A DNA stretch of 64,000 nt from Pacificispira sp040217575 (GTDB taxonomy: Bacteria > Pseudomonadota > Alphaproteobacteria > UBA8366 > Aestuariispiraceae). The position numbers and the translations under genes were made by a program. The stretch is from assembly GCA_040217575.1 (NCBI GenBank), contig JAVJPW010000005.1:186001-250000 (forward strand). Reading direction: 5' to 3'. The notes below the pieces were generated by a model. That model saw only the letters and a list, made by a program, of their open reading frames with translations. It was not told where the DNA came from and made no database searches. Shown piece after piece: positions 45,041 to 53,666 of the stretch. Positions within the stretch are counted from its first letter, which is position 1. Each line of letters opens with the position of its first letter.

Positions 45041-45733
45041 ATGGCAATCGAACTTTTCGAACTGTGCGGGCGCGATCCTGAAATCCGGTTCAGCCCGTTC
45101 GTTCTTCGGGCCCGCATGGCGTTGGCCCACAAGGGATTGGACCATACGCCCATCCCCTGGCGGTTTATCGAAAAGGATGCCATTGCCTTTGCGGACAGCA
45201 AGACGGTGCCGGTCCTGCGCGATGGCGATACGGTTGTGGCCGATTCCTGGAACATCGCACTTTATCTGGAACAAACCTATCCCGACCGCCCCAGCTTGTT
45301 TGCCGGTGAAGCCGGGTTTCCCGGCGTCGTGTTCGTAAAGAATTGGGTGGGGTCACTTTTCCCCCTGGCCGCACCGCTGGCCATGCTTCCTGTCTGGAAA
45401 CTTCTGGATGAGGAGAACAAGCAGTATTTCCGGAAAACACGAGAGGAACGCGTCGGCCGCACACTGGAAGAGCTTTACGGAGATGAAGAGAAGCGGTTGG
45501 ACACGTTCAGAAAGGGGCTGACCCCGCTTCGCACGATGTTGTCGGAACAACCTTTCATCGGCGGCGAGCATCCCAACCACGCCGACCATCTTGTGTTCTC
45601 AACCCTTCAATGGATACGCATTGTGAACCCGGTTGCATTGCTTGAATCCGATGACGCGGTAAACGCCTGGTTCGAGTCCATGCTGGATGCCTATGGCGGG
45701 ATCGGCCGGGCCATGAAGACCTGCCGGGATTAG
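45041..45733 (+). CDS. Glutathione S-transferase family protein
   Basis: A 230-residue GST: a thioredoxin-like N-terminal half (ELFELCGRDPEIRFSPFVLR, then the cis-proline in SKTVPVLRDGDTVVADSWNI with the Asp-Ser pair that binds glutathione) and a helical C-terminal half. It resembles the beta-etherase-like GST branch. An ATG at 45014 is a possible longer start; 45041 has an AGGGC site. Divergent from the arsenic genes, so a shared stress role is possible but unproven. Confidence 0.82.
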   Translation: MAIELFELCGRDPEIRFSPFVLRARMALAHKGLDHTPIPWRFIEKDAIAFADSKTVPVLRDGDTVVADSWNIALYLEQTYPDRPSLFAGEAGFPGVVFVKNWVGSLFPLAAPLAMLPVWKLLDEENKQYFRKTREERVGRTLEELYGDEEKRLDTFRKGLTPLRTMLSEQPFIGGEHPNHADHLVFSTLQWIRIVNPVALLESDDAVNAWFESMLDAYGGIGRAMKTCRD

Positions 45734-45811
45734 CCGATTGGCCACCGCCCACCGCCGGTTGCGGCCCTTTCAGCCGTTAAGTGCGGTAATTCGGGTAATA
45801 TTGAGCCTTTT

Positions 45812-45837
45812 GAAATAGCTAGAATGCTAGAGATTTC
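45812..45837. other. Imperfect palindrome upstream of the cold-shock gene
   Basis: GAAAT...ATTTC enclose CTAG...CTAG, an interrupted inverted repeat about 160 bases before the cold-shock gene start. The 262-bp gap 45734-45995 has no other gene and may give that mRNA a long leader, as is common for cold-shock genes. Confidence 0.25.
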
Positions 45838-45995
45838 GCGATAACCCATAGACGCGGGAAGCCTAATGACGTAAGAATATACCACGGGGTCGGGGCGAAT
45901 TGCTTGTGGCAGCCTCGGTCAGGTTTGCGTACTGCGGCCGGATTTTACTTTACCGACGCCGCGGTGGGGAGTTGCGAAGGAGCGCCGGTACCAAA

Positions 45996-46541
45996 ATGAA
46001 TCATCGTTTGCCGCCTGCCGTCGTACAGGAGCAGGTGTCCGTTCGGGTCAAATGGTTTAACCCGACAAAAGGGTTCGGGTTCGTCGTTACCGAGGAACAG
46101 AGCGATAAGGATGCTTTCCTGCATGCTTCTGTGCTGCCGGCGGAAGAAGCTGCCAGCATTGCCGAAGGTGCCACGCTTGTCTGTGACTTGGCGCAAGGTC
46201 CGAAAGGATTGATGGTCTCGACGGTTTACTCCGTAGACCTGTCCACCGCCGTCGCTCCGGCGCCGCGCGCACCGCGTCCCGAAAGTGGGTTTTCCGACCA
46301 TGGCGGCGGACGACGTCCGCCAGGGCCGCCCGGTGAACCCGGCGAAGGTGTGGTCAAATTCTTCAATGAATCGAAAGGCTTCGGGTTCGTAACGCCGGAT
46401 GGCGGCGGCCAGGACGTCTTTGTTTCAGCGAGGATTCTGGGCCGCGCCGGAATTGCGACGTTGGAGTCCGACCAACGCGTCCGCTATGTCGCCCGCCAGG
46501 GTGATAAGGGACCTATGGCCGACAAGATCGAACTTATCTGA
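45996..46541 (+). CDS. Protein with two cold-shock domains
   Basis: A 181-residue protein with CSD1 (about 10-75; VRVKWFNPTKGFGFVVTEE) and CSD2 (about 115-181; GVVKFFNESKGFGFVTPDGG) joined by a Pro/Arg/Gly-rich linker. Both have the RNP1-like KGFGFV motif that binds single-stranded RNA or DNA. Double-CSD proteins are typical of alphaproteobacteria. The start is ATG 45996 with an AAGGAG site 14 bases upstream; TTG 45972 is possible. Confidence 0.88.
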   Translation: MNHRLPPAVVQEQVSVRVKWFNPTKGFGFVVTEEQSDKDAFLHASVLPAEEAASIAEGATLVCDLAQGPKGLMVSTVYSVDLSTAVAPAPRAPRPESGFSDHGGGRRPPGPPGEPGEGVVKFFNESKGFGFVTPDGGGQDVFVSARILGRAGIATLESDQRVRYVARQGDKGPMADKIELI

Positions 46542-46561
46542 ACGATTTCAGGTCATGACCG

Positions 46562-47164
46562 TCATTTGGCGCCGTCTACAGGTTTGCGCCAATCGCCGGG
46601 TATGTTCCCGACCAAAATACGCGTTACTGTTCCGTCCGGACCAGCCAGCGGTAAAATAAGACGCCGCCATTTCGTCACGGAAACGGTCGGCGGTGCGGTA
46701 TGTTCCGTCAGCAACGGTTTTCGATGACGGATCGCGGCAAGATATCCCCCGAGAAATAGCGCCTTCACGTTGGCGGGAATGGGTATTTCGCTGGTCAGCG
46801 CACCGACCATGTTCCGCGTAAAACGCTTGGCAATTTCCTCGCCGTAAACCAGGTAGCGGTAGTCGTTTTTTCCATGCACCGGTTCCAACAGCATGACAAT
46901 CGCCAGCACGGACGCAATATCGACCGGGTCCAAACGCGCCGCCGCCGGCAGGTCATCAATTCGCGGCAATTCTGCCCAATATTCCATGAGCGACATCAGT
47001 CTGGATTCTCCAAGCTCACCGATTGTCGGGTCGAAAAGCAGCAGCGGTCGAGGGGCACCACGTTGGTCGAAAAGACCGTCAAGTGTCGGGCTTTCGGACA
47101 AAGCCAGTTCACCCGCAATTTTTTCCAGGAGTTCGTCGTCAACTGTGAAGTCGGTTGCGTTCAC
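46562..47164 (-). CDS. PAS-like (PAS_5 family) protein
   Basis: A 200-residue soluble protein. The middle region matches the alphaproteobacterial PAS_5 type: LMEYWAELPRIDDLPAAARL then DYRYLVYGEEIAKRFTRNM and a C-terminal WRRLILPLAGPDGTVTRILV. PAS_5 proteins are presumed sensors of unknown ligand. I choose GTG 47164 with an AGAGGG site; an upstream in-frame reading reaches 47254 and would overlap the divergent gene. Confidence 0.75.
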   Translation of the reverse strand: MNATDFTVDDELLEKIAGELALSESPTLDGLFDQRGAPRPLLLFDPTIGELGESRLMSLMEYWAELPRIDDLPAAARLDPVDIASVLAIVMLLEPVHGKNDYRYLVYGEEIAKRFTRNMVGALTSEIPIPANVKALFLGGYLAAIRHRKPLLTEHTAPPTVSVTKWRRLILPLAGPDGTVTRILVGNIPGDWRKPVDGAK

Positions 47165-47245
47165 GCGCCAACCCTCTTTCCTGGACCGCGCAATCAGCGC
47201 ACTATACCGCCCTAAGTGTCCGTCATGTCTAAATAAAATATAACC

Positions 47246-48493
47246 ATGCCACAATTAGAGCTTGAAATCGACCCCACCCGCTTGTGGCGCATGCATGAAG
47301 AGCTTGCGCAACTGGGGGCCACGCCGCGGGGCGGCGTAAACCGGCAGGCACTGACAGAGGCAGATGCCGACGCCCGTAAACTGTTCCAAAATTGGGCAAA
47401 AGACGCGGGTTGCACGGTTACCACAGACGCCGCAGGCAACCTGTTTGCCCGACTTGACGGACGTGAACCGACCCTTCCCGCCGTTGCAACCGGAAGTCAC
47501 CTGGACACGCAACCCACCGGCGGACGTTTCGATGGGGCATATGGTGTTTTAGCGGGCCTGGAGGTATTGAACGCCCTGAAACAGACGAACATCACACCCC
47601 TAAGGCCTATAGAAGTCGTCGCGTGGTCGAACGAGGAAGGAACCCGGTTCGATCATTCGGGATCTGCCGCCTTCGCCGGCAAGGTTCCCCTGCAGGACCT
47701 GTATGATGCGACGGATACCGACGGTATACGATATGAGGACGCGCTGACCATGATCAGCGCGAAGGGCACGGCACCATGCGGTGGTCGCCGGTTTGACAGT
47801 TTCTTCGAAGCCCATATCGAACAGGGCCCGATCCTGGAGGCGGCCGGGCTTTCGATCGGGATTGTGCGCGGTGCGCGGGCACAGACGCGTTTTGTCTTCA
47901 CGATAACGGGCGAGGAAAGCCATGCCGGGACGACGCCCATGGATATCCGAAAGGATGCATTGGCCGCAGCCGCACGGCTTGTCATCGCGCTGGAACAAAT
48001 CGGGCGGGAACACCCGCCGCAGGGGGTATGCACCGTCGGCGCAATGGAAGTCTATCCCAATTCACGCAATGTCGTGTCGGGATCGGTTCGTTTCTGGGTC
48101 GACCTTAGGCATCCCAGTGATGAAGGTATCGCCTCCATGACCGCCGCGATTGACCAAGCGGCATCCCGGGTTGGCGAAGAATGCCCTGTTGCCATCGACC
48201 ACAGAGTCCTGGATCAGGAAGGTGCGATCGAATTTAATGCCACCCTTATCAGTCTCCTGGAACACAAGGCGCGCGAATTGGGCCTTCCCGCCATGGATAT
48301 TTTCTCGATGGCCGGGCATGACGCCTGCTACGTCTCGGACCTGCAGCCGACCGCAATGATATTCGTGCCTTGCGAACGCGGCCTCAGCCATAACGAACTC
48401 GAGAACGCGAAACCGGAAGATCTGGCAGACGGGGCGCGCGTGCTAGCCGCCGCAATTCTGGACCGCGCCATGACAGCAGACCCAATTCAATAG
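47246..48493 (+). CDS. M20-family N-carbamoyl amino acid hydrolase / allantoate amidohydrolase
   Basis: A 415-residue zinc-dependent amidohydrolase. Metal ligands are in ATGSHLDTQPTGGRFDGAYG and WSNEEGTRF, with a later FEAHIEQGPIL and the C-terminal SMAGHDACYV histidine. The family includes beta-ureidopropionase, N-carbamoyl-L-amino acid hydrolase and allantoate deiminase; which one cannot be read here. No ribosome-binding site is obvious before the ATG. It precedes the RidA/hydrolase fusion gene by nine bases. Confidence 0.87.
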   Translation: MPQLELEIDPTRLWRMHEELAQLGATPRGGVNRQALTEADADARKLFQNWAKDAGCTVTTDAAGNLFARLDGREPTLPAVATGSHLDTQPTGGRFDGAYGVLAGLEVLNALKQTNITPLRPIEVVAWSNEEGTRFDHSGSAAFAGKVPLQDLYDATDTDGIRYEDALTMISAKGTAPCGGRRFDSFFEAHIEQGPILEAAGLSIGIVRGARAQTRFVFTITGEESHAGTTPMDIRKDALAAAARLVIALEQIGREHPPQGVCTVGAMEVYPNSRNVVSGSVRFWVDLRHPSDEGIASMTAAIDQAASRVGEECPVAIDHRVLDQEGAIEFNATLISLLEHKARELGLPAMDIFSMAGHDACYVSDLQPTAMIFVPCERGLSHNELENAKPEDLADGARVLAAAILDRAMTADPIQ

Positions 48494-48502
48494 AAGGCAG
48501 AC

Positions 48503-49717
48503 ATGCAGCCGACCTTTTTCAACGAAACGCCCCCTGCCCCCCAGTTCGGACCGGATGTCCGCATCGTGACAGCCACCGGCAGCGCAACATCTGGCGAAAA
48601 CATGACTTTGCGGGCCGCCTTTCTGGCAGCATTAGGAAGCCTGGGCGCGGATTTGCGCCGAAACAGCGTGGTCCCGGCGGACATCCGCACTCTGGCAATC
48701 CATGTTCCCGATACAAAGGCGTTCATGGACGATCTGGTCGAACTGGACCTGCTGTATCGCGAGATGTTGGGGGGGAACGCCGGAACGGTGGGGCTCCTCA
48801 CCTCCGATGGCGTCGTCAGTATTGAAGCCGTTTTGGCCGTGAGCCCACCTTCCGACGCCCCGGTCTATCGCGGCCTGACGAAAACAGAAGTGAACCGCGA
48901 ATACAGCCCCAGGGCCATTGTCCCGGAAGCGGCGGATATCATGGCCAAATGGCGCATTCAGGGCACGGCGTTCCAGAAGACCCGGACCGCGGAAATCCAT
49001 TATGGAAATGATCCGAAACACGCGATCGACCTTTATCTGCCAGAAAACAAAGACAAACCGCACATAATGATTTTTATCCACGGCGGATACTGGCAGGCGC
49101 TGGACAAGCGGGACAACAGCCATCTGTGCGCTGCCCTGGTGGATGCGGGAGTAGCCGTTGCATCCGTCAATTATCCGCTTTGTCCGCCTTCTTCGATCGC
49201 GGAAATCATCCGCGACTGTCAGACCGCCGCTGCGGTTTTGTATCGCAATGAAGAAGGGTTCGGTTACGACGCAACGCGAATAACCGTCTGCGGCCATTCA
49301 GCAGGCGGGCATCTGGCCGCGGTCCTGGGCCGGACGGACTGGCCATCGATCAGTCCAGATCTGCCCGCAGACCTTATCAAAGGGTGCCTGCCCATATCAG
49401 GCGTCTTCGATGTCGAACCTTTGGTTCATACCGGTTTGAACGCAGCTTTGAACCTGGATGTGGCCGGCGCCCGGACTGTCAGCGTTACACGTATGGACGG
49501 TCGACATGCCGGGCCCGTCATTTGTGCCGTCGGTGGCGATGAAAGCGAGAGCTTCTGCCAGCAAAGTAAAAATTACACAAAACTTGCGAAAGAGATTTCA
49601 CCGTCCGCCGAATACCTGGAACTGCCGGGAAAGAACCATTTCACGGTCGTTGAAGCACTGAATGAGCCAGATTCACCGCTTTATGAGGCGGCAGTCAAAA
49701 TGGCGACAAGTGTCTGA
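48503..49717 (+). CDS. Fusion of a RidA-like domain and an arylformamidase-like alpha/beta hydrolase
   Basis: A 404-residue protein. Residues about 15-115 look like a Rid/YjgF domain (LRAAFLAALGSLGADLRRN ... VVSIEAVLAV with the family glutamate E108), but the usual substrate-binding arginine (PAR motif) is missing. Residues about 145-404 are an alpha/beta hydrolase with the HGGYW oxyanion motif (193-197), nucleophile S266 in GHSAGG, D346 and H379 in GKNHFT, most like kynurenine formamidase/carbamate esterases. It is probably cotranscribed with the M20 amidohydrolase, suggesting a ureide or N-acyl catabolic unit. Confidence 0.78.
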   Translation: MQPTFFNETPPAPQFGPDVRIVTATGSATSGENMTLRAAFLAALGSLGADLRRNSVVPADIRTLAIHVPDTKAFMDDLVELDLLYREMLGGNAGTVGLLTSDGVVSIEAVLAVSPPSDAPVYRGLTKTEVNREYSPRAIVPEAADIMAKWRIQGTAFQKTRTAEIHYGNDPKHAIDLYLPENKDKPHIMIFIHGGYWQALDKRDNSHLCAALVDAGVAVASVNYPLCPPSSIAEIIRDCQTAAAVLYRNEEGFGYDATRITVCGHSAGGHLAAVLGRTDWPSISPDLPADLIKGCLPISGVFDVEPLVHTGLNAALNLDVAGARTVSVTRMDGRHAGPVICAVGGDESESFCQQSKNYTKLAKEISPSAEYLELPGKNHFTVVEALNEPDSPLYEAAVKMATSV

Positions 49718-49759
49718 TTGGCTGATGTCCAGGCCGTGTCGGATCTTGCAACCAGCCAT

Positions 49760-50005
49760 CTAGCGGCCCGGCAGATCGACCAGGGTCACACCGACAATAT
49801 CGACCAGCACCCAATAGACGAGAAGGACCATACCCGCCAAGACGGTTGCCCATAGCGCCTTCTTGCCGATCATGTGCCGCACGGGGGCGCCGATGTCGTT
49901 CCCTTCCTCCGGATTGTCATCACGCCTCACGCCAATCGGCAGCAGCATGAACAGTATCAGCCACCAGGCGATTACATAAACGACAATAAACGACGCAACA
50001 TTCAT
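49760..50005 (-). CDS. DUF1467 family membrane protein
   Basis: An 81-residue protein with two membrane segments (SFIVVYVIAWWLILFMLLP and WATVLAGMVLLVYWVLVDI) joined by a short polar loop with RRDDNPEEGND, the DUF1467 layout. Function unknown. It ends the nuo-birA-coaX-rnj-mce strand group, as in many alphaproteobacteria. Confidence 0.88.
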   Translation of the reverse strand: MNVASFIVVYVIAWWLILFMLLPIGVRRDDNPEEGNDIGAPVRHMIGKKALWATVLAGMVLLVYWVLVDIVGVTLVDLPGR

Positions 50006-50022
50006 TCGGCCGTTCTCTCGCG

Positions 50023-50427
50023 CTAGACCTGTTCGAGTTCGACCAGGGTCCCGCAGAAATCCTTTGGGTGCAGGAAAAGAACCGGTTTCCCGTGTGCACC
50101 GGTCTTCGGGTTTCCATCGCCCAGGACGCGTGCGCCGTCGGCCTTCAGGCGGTCTCGCGCAGCAATAATGTCATCAACTTCATAGCAGACATGATGCATG
50201 CCGCCGGAAGGGTTGTTTTCCAGAAATTTTGCGATGGGAGAACCATCACCCAGAGGGTGCAATAGTTCGATCTTCGTGTTGGGCAAATTGACGAAAACCG
50301 TCGTCACGCCATGTTCCGGGATATCGTGCGGTTCGGAAACATCACCGCCAAGCGTATCACGATAAACCGCGCTGGCCGCTTCCAGGTCCGGAACGACGAT
50401 TGCGACATGGTTTAATTTTCCAATCAT
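50023..50427 (-). CDS. mce: Methylmalonyl-CoA epimerase
   Basis: A 134-residue glyoxalase-fold enzyme interconverting (R)- and (S)-methylmalonyl-CoA in propionate metabolism. Metal ligands lie in KLNHVAIVV, GGMHHVCYEVDD and GTLVELEQV, with a proton-shuttling glutamate. Length is normal. Encoded between RNase J and DUF1467. Confidence 0.92.
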   Translation of the reverse strand: MIGKLNHVAIVVPDLEAASAVYRDTLGGDVSEPHDIPEHGVTTVFVNLPNTKIELLHPLGDGSPIAKFLENNPSGGMHHVCYEVDDIIAARDRLKADGARVLGDGNPKTGAHGKPVLFLHPKDFCGTLVELEQV

Positions 50428-50449
50428 CAGACAGTAACTCCTAACCCAT

Positions 50450-52126
50450 TTAAACCCTTAACAAATGAACATCCACTTGCGGGCGCCTGCCGGTCAGCCT
50501 CTGCAGTTTTCGGCGGATCGCTACACGCACGGATTCGCACACTTCGCCATCCTGTTCACGCTGGCGCGGCGACAGTTTTTCGACCGTTTCCTCTGCCAGA
50601 TCCAAAAGCTCCTCCCATTCCGGCCCGTCGGAATCAAGCAAGCCGCTTACGGAAATCTGCGCTTCGTCCGCCAGGCGACCCTTTCCGTCCAAGGCAATGG
50701 AAACGACGGCGGAACCATTGTATGCCATTCGGCGGCGCTGACGAATGGACCCGTGGTCCATTGGGATAAGGCGTTCACCGTCCAGGGCAAGGCGCCCTGC
50801 ATAAACGTCGTCGATGACATGAACACCGTCGTCGTTCAGGCTCATCAGCATCCCATTGCGTGCCACAATTCCGTGCGGCACCTGACAGGACTGCGCCAGT
50901 CTGGCGTGGGCCAACAGGTGGCGGTGTTCACCATGTACCGGAATTGCGATTCGCGGACGTACCCATCCGTACATATCCGACAATTCATCCCGATTCGGAT
51001 GGCCGGATGTATGAATGTCCGCATCCGACGCGGTAATGACCCGGCATCCCAGTTCTGTCAGCGCATTCTGAAGTTCGCCGATCGCAACCTCATTGCCGGG
51101 GATCTCCCGGCTGGAGAAGATGACGGTGTCCCCCTCCCCCAGTTCAATATGATTGTGATCCTGACGGGCGATCCGTGCCAAGGCCGCACGCGGTTCCCCC
51201 TGACTTCCGGTACAGATCAACAGCACTTTATCCGGCGGCAATTTTGACGCCGCTTCGTCCGTCAGAAAATCGGGAATACCTTTCAGGTAACCGGTTTCCC
51301 GTGCCGCCTCCTGCATCCGCCAGAGGGACCGTCCGATAAGGGCTGCCTGGCGACCGGTTTCCATCGCCGCGCGGGCAGCACTTTCCAAGCGTGCCACATT
51401 GGATGCAAAACAGGCGATGGCAACCGCACCGTCCAGGCCGCGAACCAGGTCCACCAGATTTTCGCGCACATCGCCTTCGGACCCGCTCCGCCCGGGCGAC
51501 AGCGCATTTGTCGAATCACAGATCATGGCAAGCGCCCCCTGCTCCCCTAGGGAGATCAGTCGCGCCTCATCCACCGTGGGGCCGATCTTCGGGTCGGGAT
51601 CCAGCTTCCAGTCCCCGGTGTGCAGGACCGCGCCGAGTGATGTGCGGATAATAAGCGCGTTCGGTTCCGGGATGGAATGGGTGAGCGTCACCAGTTCAAT
51701 TTCAAACGGACCGACAGTGAACTGACCGGACATGGGAATTTCATGAATTTGGACCTTTGACGCGAATGCTGTCTCGGCCAGTTTCCGGCGCAACACCGCG
51801 GCCGTAAAGGGCGTTGCATAGATCGGGCATTCGAAACGCGGCCAAAGATAGGGAACCGCCCCCAGGTGGTCTTCATGTGCATGGGTAAGGACGAGACCCG
51901 CCAGGTCCTGCTTCCGTTCCTCAATGAATGCGGGATCCGGCATCAGGACATCGATGCCGGGCGTTCGTTCATCCCCAAATGTGATGCCGCAATCAACCAT
52001 CAGCCATTTTTCATCATGGCCGTAAAGGTTGAGGTTCATGCCGATTTCGCCGGTACCACCCAGCGGAAGGAAAAGAAACTCGTCCGGACCGGGTGTGTCG
52101 GTATCCGCAAATCCTGGCCGGGTCAT
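50450..52126 (-). CDS. rnj: Ribonuclease J
   Basis: A 558-residue metallo-beta-lactamase/beta-CASP ribonuclease for mRNA decay and rRNA maturation. The zinc motif is LTHAHEDHLGAVPYLW and the beta-CASP region includes VHGEHRHLLAHARLA and HTSGHPNRDEL. The ATG overlaps the coaX stop (ATGA). Confidence 0.94.
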   Translation of the reverse strand: MTRPGFADTDTPGPDEFLFLPLGGTGEIGMNLNLYGHDEKWLMVDCGITFGDERTPGIDVLMPDPAFIEERKQDLAGLVLTHAHEDHLGAVPYLWPRFECPIYATPFTAAVLRRKLAETAFASKVQIHEIPMSGQFTVGPFEIELVTLTHSIPEPNALIIRTSLGAVLHTGDWKLDPDPKIGPTVDEARLISLGEQGALAMICDSTNALSPGRSGSEGDVRENLVDLVRGLDGAVAIACFASNVARLESAARAAMETGRQAALIGRSLWRMQEAARETGYLKGIPDFLTDEAASKLPPDKVLLICTGSQGEPRAALARIARQDHNHIELGEGDTVIFSSREIPGNEVAIGELQNALTELGCRVITASDADIHTSGHPNRDELSDMYGWVRPRIAIPVHGEHRHLLAHARLAQSCQVPHGIVARNGMLMSLNDDGVHVIDDVYAGRLALDGERLIPMDHGSIRQRRRMAYNGSAVVSIALDGKGRLADEAQISVSGLLDSDGPEWEELLDLAEETVEKLSPRQREQDGEVCESVRVAIRRKLQRLTGRRPQVDVHLLRV

Positions 52127-52899
52127 ACCGCACCTCCATTATTGCGGTATATCCGCACCAAACCGCGAAGCGTCAGCGAACGGTCGGTATGTTCTATAAC
52201 GTCCGTGCGTTCGGAGAACATTTCTGCCAGTCCGCCGGTAGCGACAACCTTCATGGGCGTGCCGTATTCATTGCGAATTCTGGCGACCATCCCTTCGATC
52301 ATGCTGACATAACCCCAGAAAATACCGGACTGCATGGCCGGCACCGTTGATTTGCCAATCACCTTTTCCGTCGGTGCAATTTCAACCAGCGGCAATTTGG
52401 CGGACGCCAGATAAAGCGCTTCTAGTGACAGATTGATTCCCGGCGCGATGATACCCCCGCGGTAGTTCCCGTCAGCATCGACAATGTCGAATGTGGTCGC
52501 AGTCCCGAAATCGATTGCGATGAGCGGCCCGCCATAGGTCGCATGTGCCTCCACCGCATTGACCAGACGGTCCGCACCGGCCTGTTCGGGTCGGTCGATT
52601 AAAACTTCGATGCCGAGTTCAACGCCGTCATCGCCGATTACGATCGGCGCGCCATCGAAATAACGCCGGCAGAGGCTGATAAGGTTGAACTCCGTTTCCG
52701 GCACCACGGAGCCGATAACCGTGCCGGTGATATCCGCGTGGTTCAGCCCGTTCAGCTTCATCAGCTCACTAAGCCAGACGATATATTCGTCCGCCGTGCG
52801 CTTCGGATCGTTCGCACAGCGAAAGGCCTTCACAAAATCAGTGCCGTCAAAAACGCCGAACACGACATTCGTGTTGCCTGAATCAATTGCCAGCAGCAT
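52123..52899 (-). CDS. coaX: Type III pantothenate kinase
   Basis: A 258-residue kinase for the first step of coenzyme A synthesis. It has the ATP-binding start LAIDSGNTNVVFGVFDG, the GADRLVNAVEAHA pantothenate block, IDFGTATTFDIVDADG, and GGIIAPGINLSLEAL. Lies between birA and rnj. Confidence 0.95.
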   Translation of the reverse strand: MLLAIDSGNTNVVFGVFDGTDFVKAFRCANDPKRTADEYIVWLSELMKLNGLNHADITGTVIGSVVPETEFNLISLCRRYFDGAPIVIGDDGVELGIEVLIDRPEQAGADRLVNAVEAHATYGGPLIAIDFGTATTFDIVDADGNYRGGIIAPGINLSLEALYLASAKLPLVEIAPTEKVIGKSTVPAMQSGIFWGYVSMIEGMVARIRNEYGTPMKVVATGGLAEMFSERTDVIEHTDRSLTLRGLVRIYRNNGGAV

Positions 52900-52918
52900 C
52901 TACCTGTATCCCGACCGG

Positions 52919-53656
52919 TCAGAAAAAGACGTCCGCAGCCGTAATCCGGTGAGTTATACCGTCATCGCCGCGGATCAATAGCGCCCCATCGCCGTCCAGC
53001 CCGTCGAACCGTCCCGTCATTTCGGACTTTCCCGTCCGCGCGCGGATCGTCTGGCCAAGCCCGTGGGCCCTGTCCATCCAGGCATTTTGCAGCGCCGAAG
53101 CGCCATCCTTATGCCAGATTGCCCGCCAGTGGTCGATTCCCTCAAGCACGCGACGGAACAGCGCATCCAGGGGCTGTGCGCGGCCTTCCGCCGTCAGGTC
53201 TGTTGCGGGAAAAATCGTTTCTTCCGGATGATGGGCGACATTCAGTCCAATGCCGATCAGAACCCAGCCATCGGTAGCTGGTGAACCGCCCCCTTCCAAA
53301 AGAATCCCCGCGATTTTCTTTCCATCGATCAGGACATCGTTTGGCCATTTAAACCGGGTGCCCGGATGATCCACCGTATCCCCGATTGCCAGGGCTGCAG
53401 CAAAGCTCAACTGTGCGCAGTCGGACAGAGGGCGCATTTCACGCAGAATCGCGGTCAGGTAAAGGTTTCCCGATTCCGACGTCCATGGACGGCCTTGCCG
53501 GCCCCGTCCCCCGGTCTGGCGGCCCGCGCGCACAACGGTGCGGTCCGGCGCGCCACTTTCCGCCATGTCGCGCGCCGCATCCATGGTGGAACCGAGTTCG
53601 TCGAAGCTATGGCACGTCCAACCGTCCGGAAGACGGTTCCTGCCGCTGCCCGTCAT
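52919..53656 (-). CDS. birA: Biotin--[acetyl-CoA-carboxylase] ligase
   Basis: A 245-residue group I BirA without the DNA-binding domain. The biotin-ligase motifs GRQTGGRGRQGRPWTS and KWPNDVLIDGKKIAGILLE are intact, followed by VLIGIGLNVAHHP. It attaches biotin to carboxylases. It follows nuoN with 10 bases between. Confidence 0.94.
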   Translation of the reverse strand: MTGSGRNRLPDGWTCHSFDELGSTMDAARDMAESGAPDRTVVRAGRQTGGRGRQGRPWTSESGNLYLTAILREMRPLSDCAQLSFAAALAIGDTVDHPGTRFKWPNDVLIDGKKIAGILLEGGGSPATDGWVLIGIGLNVAHHPEETIFPATDLTAEGRAQPLDALFRRVLEGIDHWRAIWHKDGASALQNAWMDRAHGLGQTIRARTGKSEMTGRFDGLDGDGALLIRGDDGITHRITAADVFF

Positions 53657-53666
53657 TTCAGGCCGA

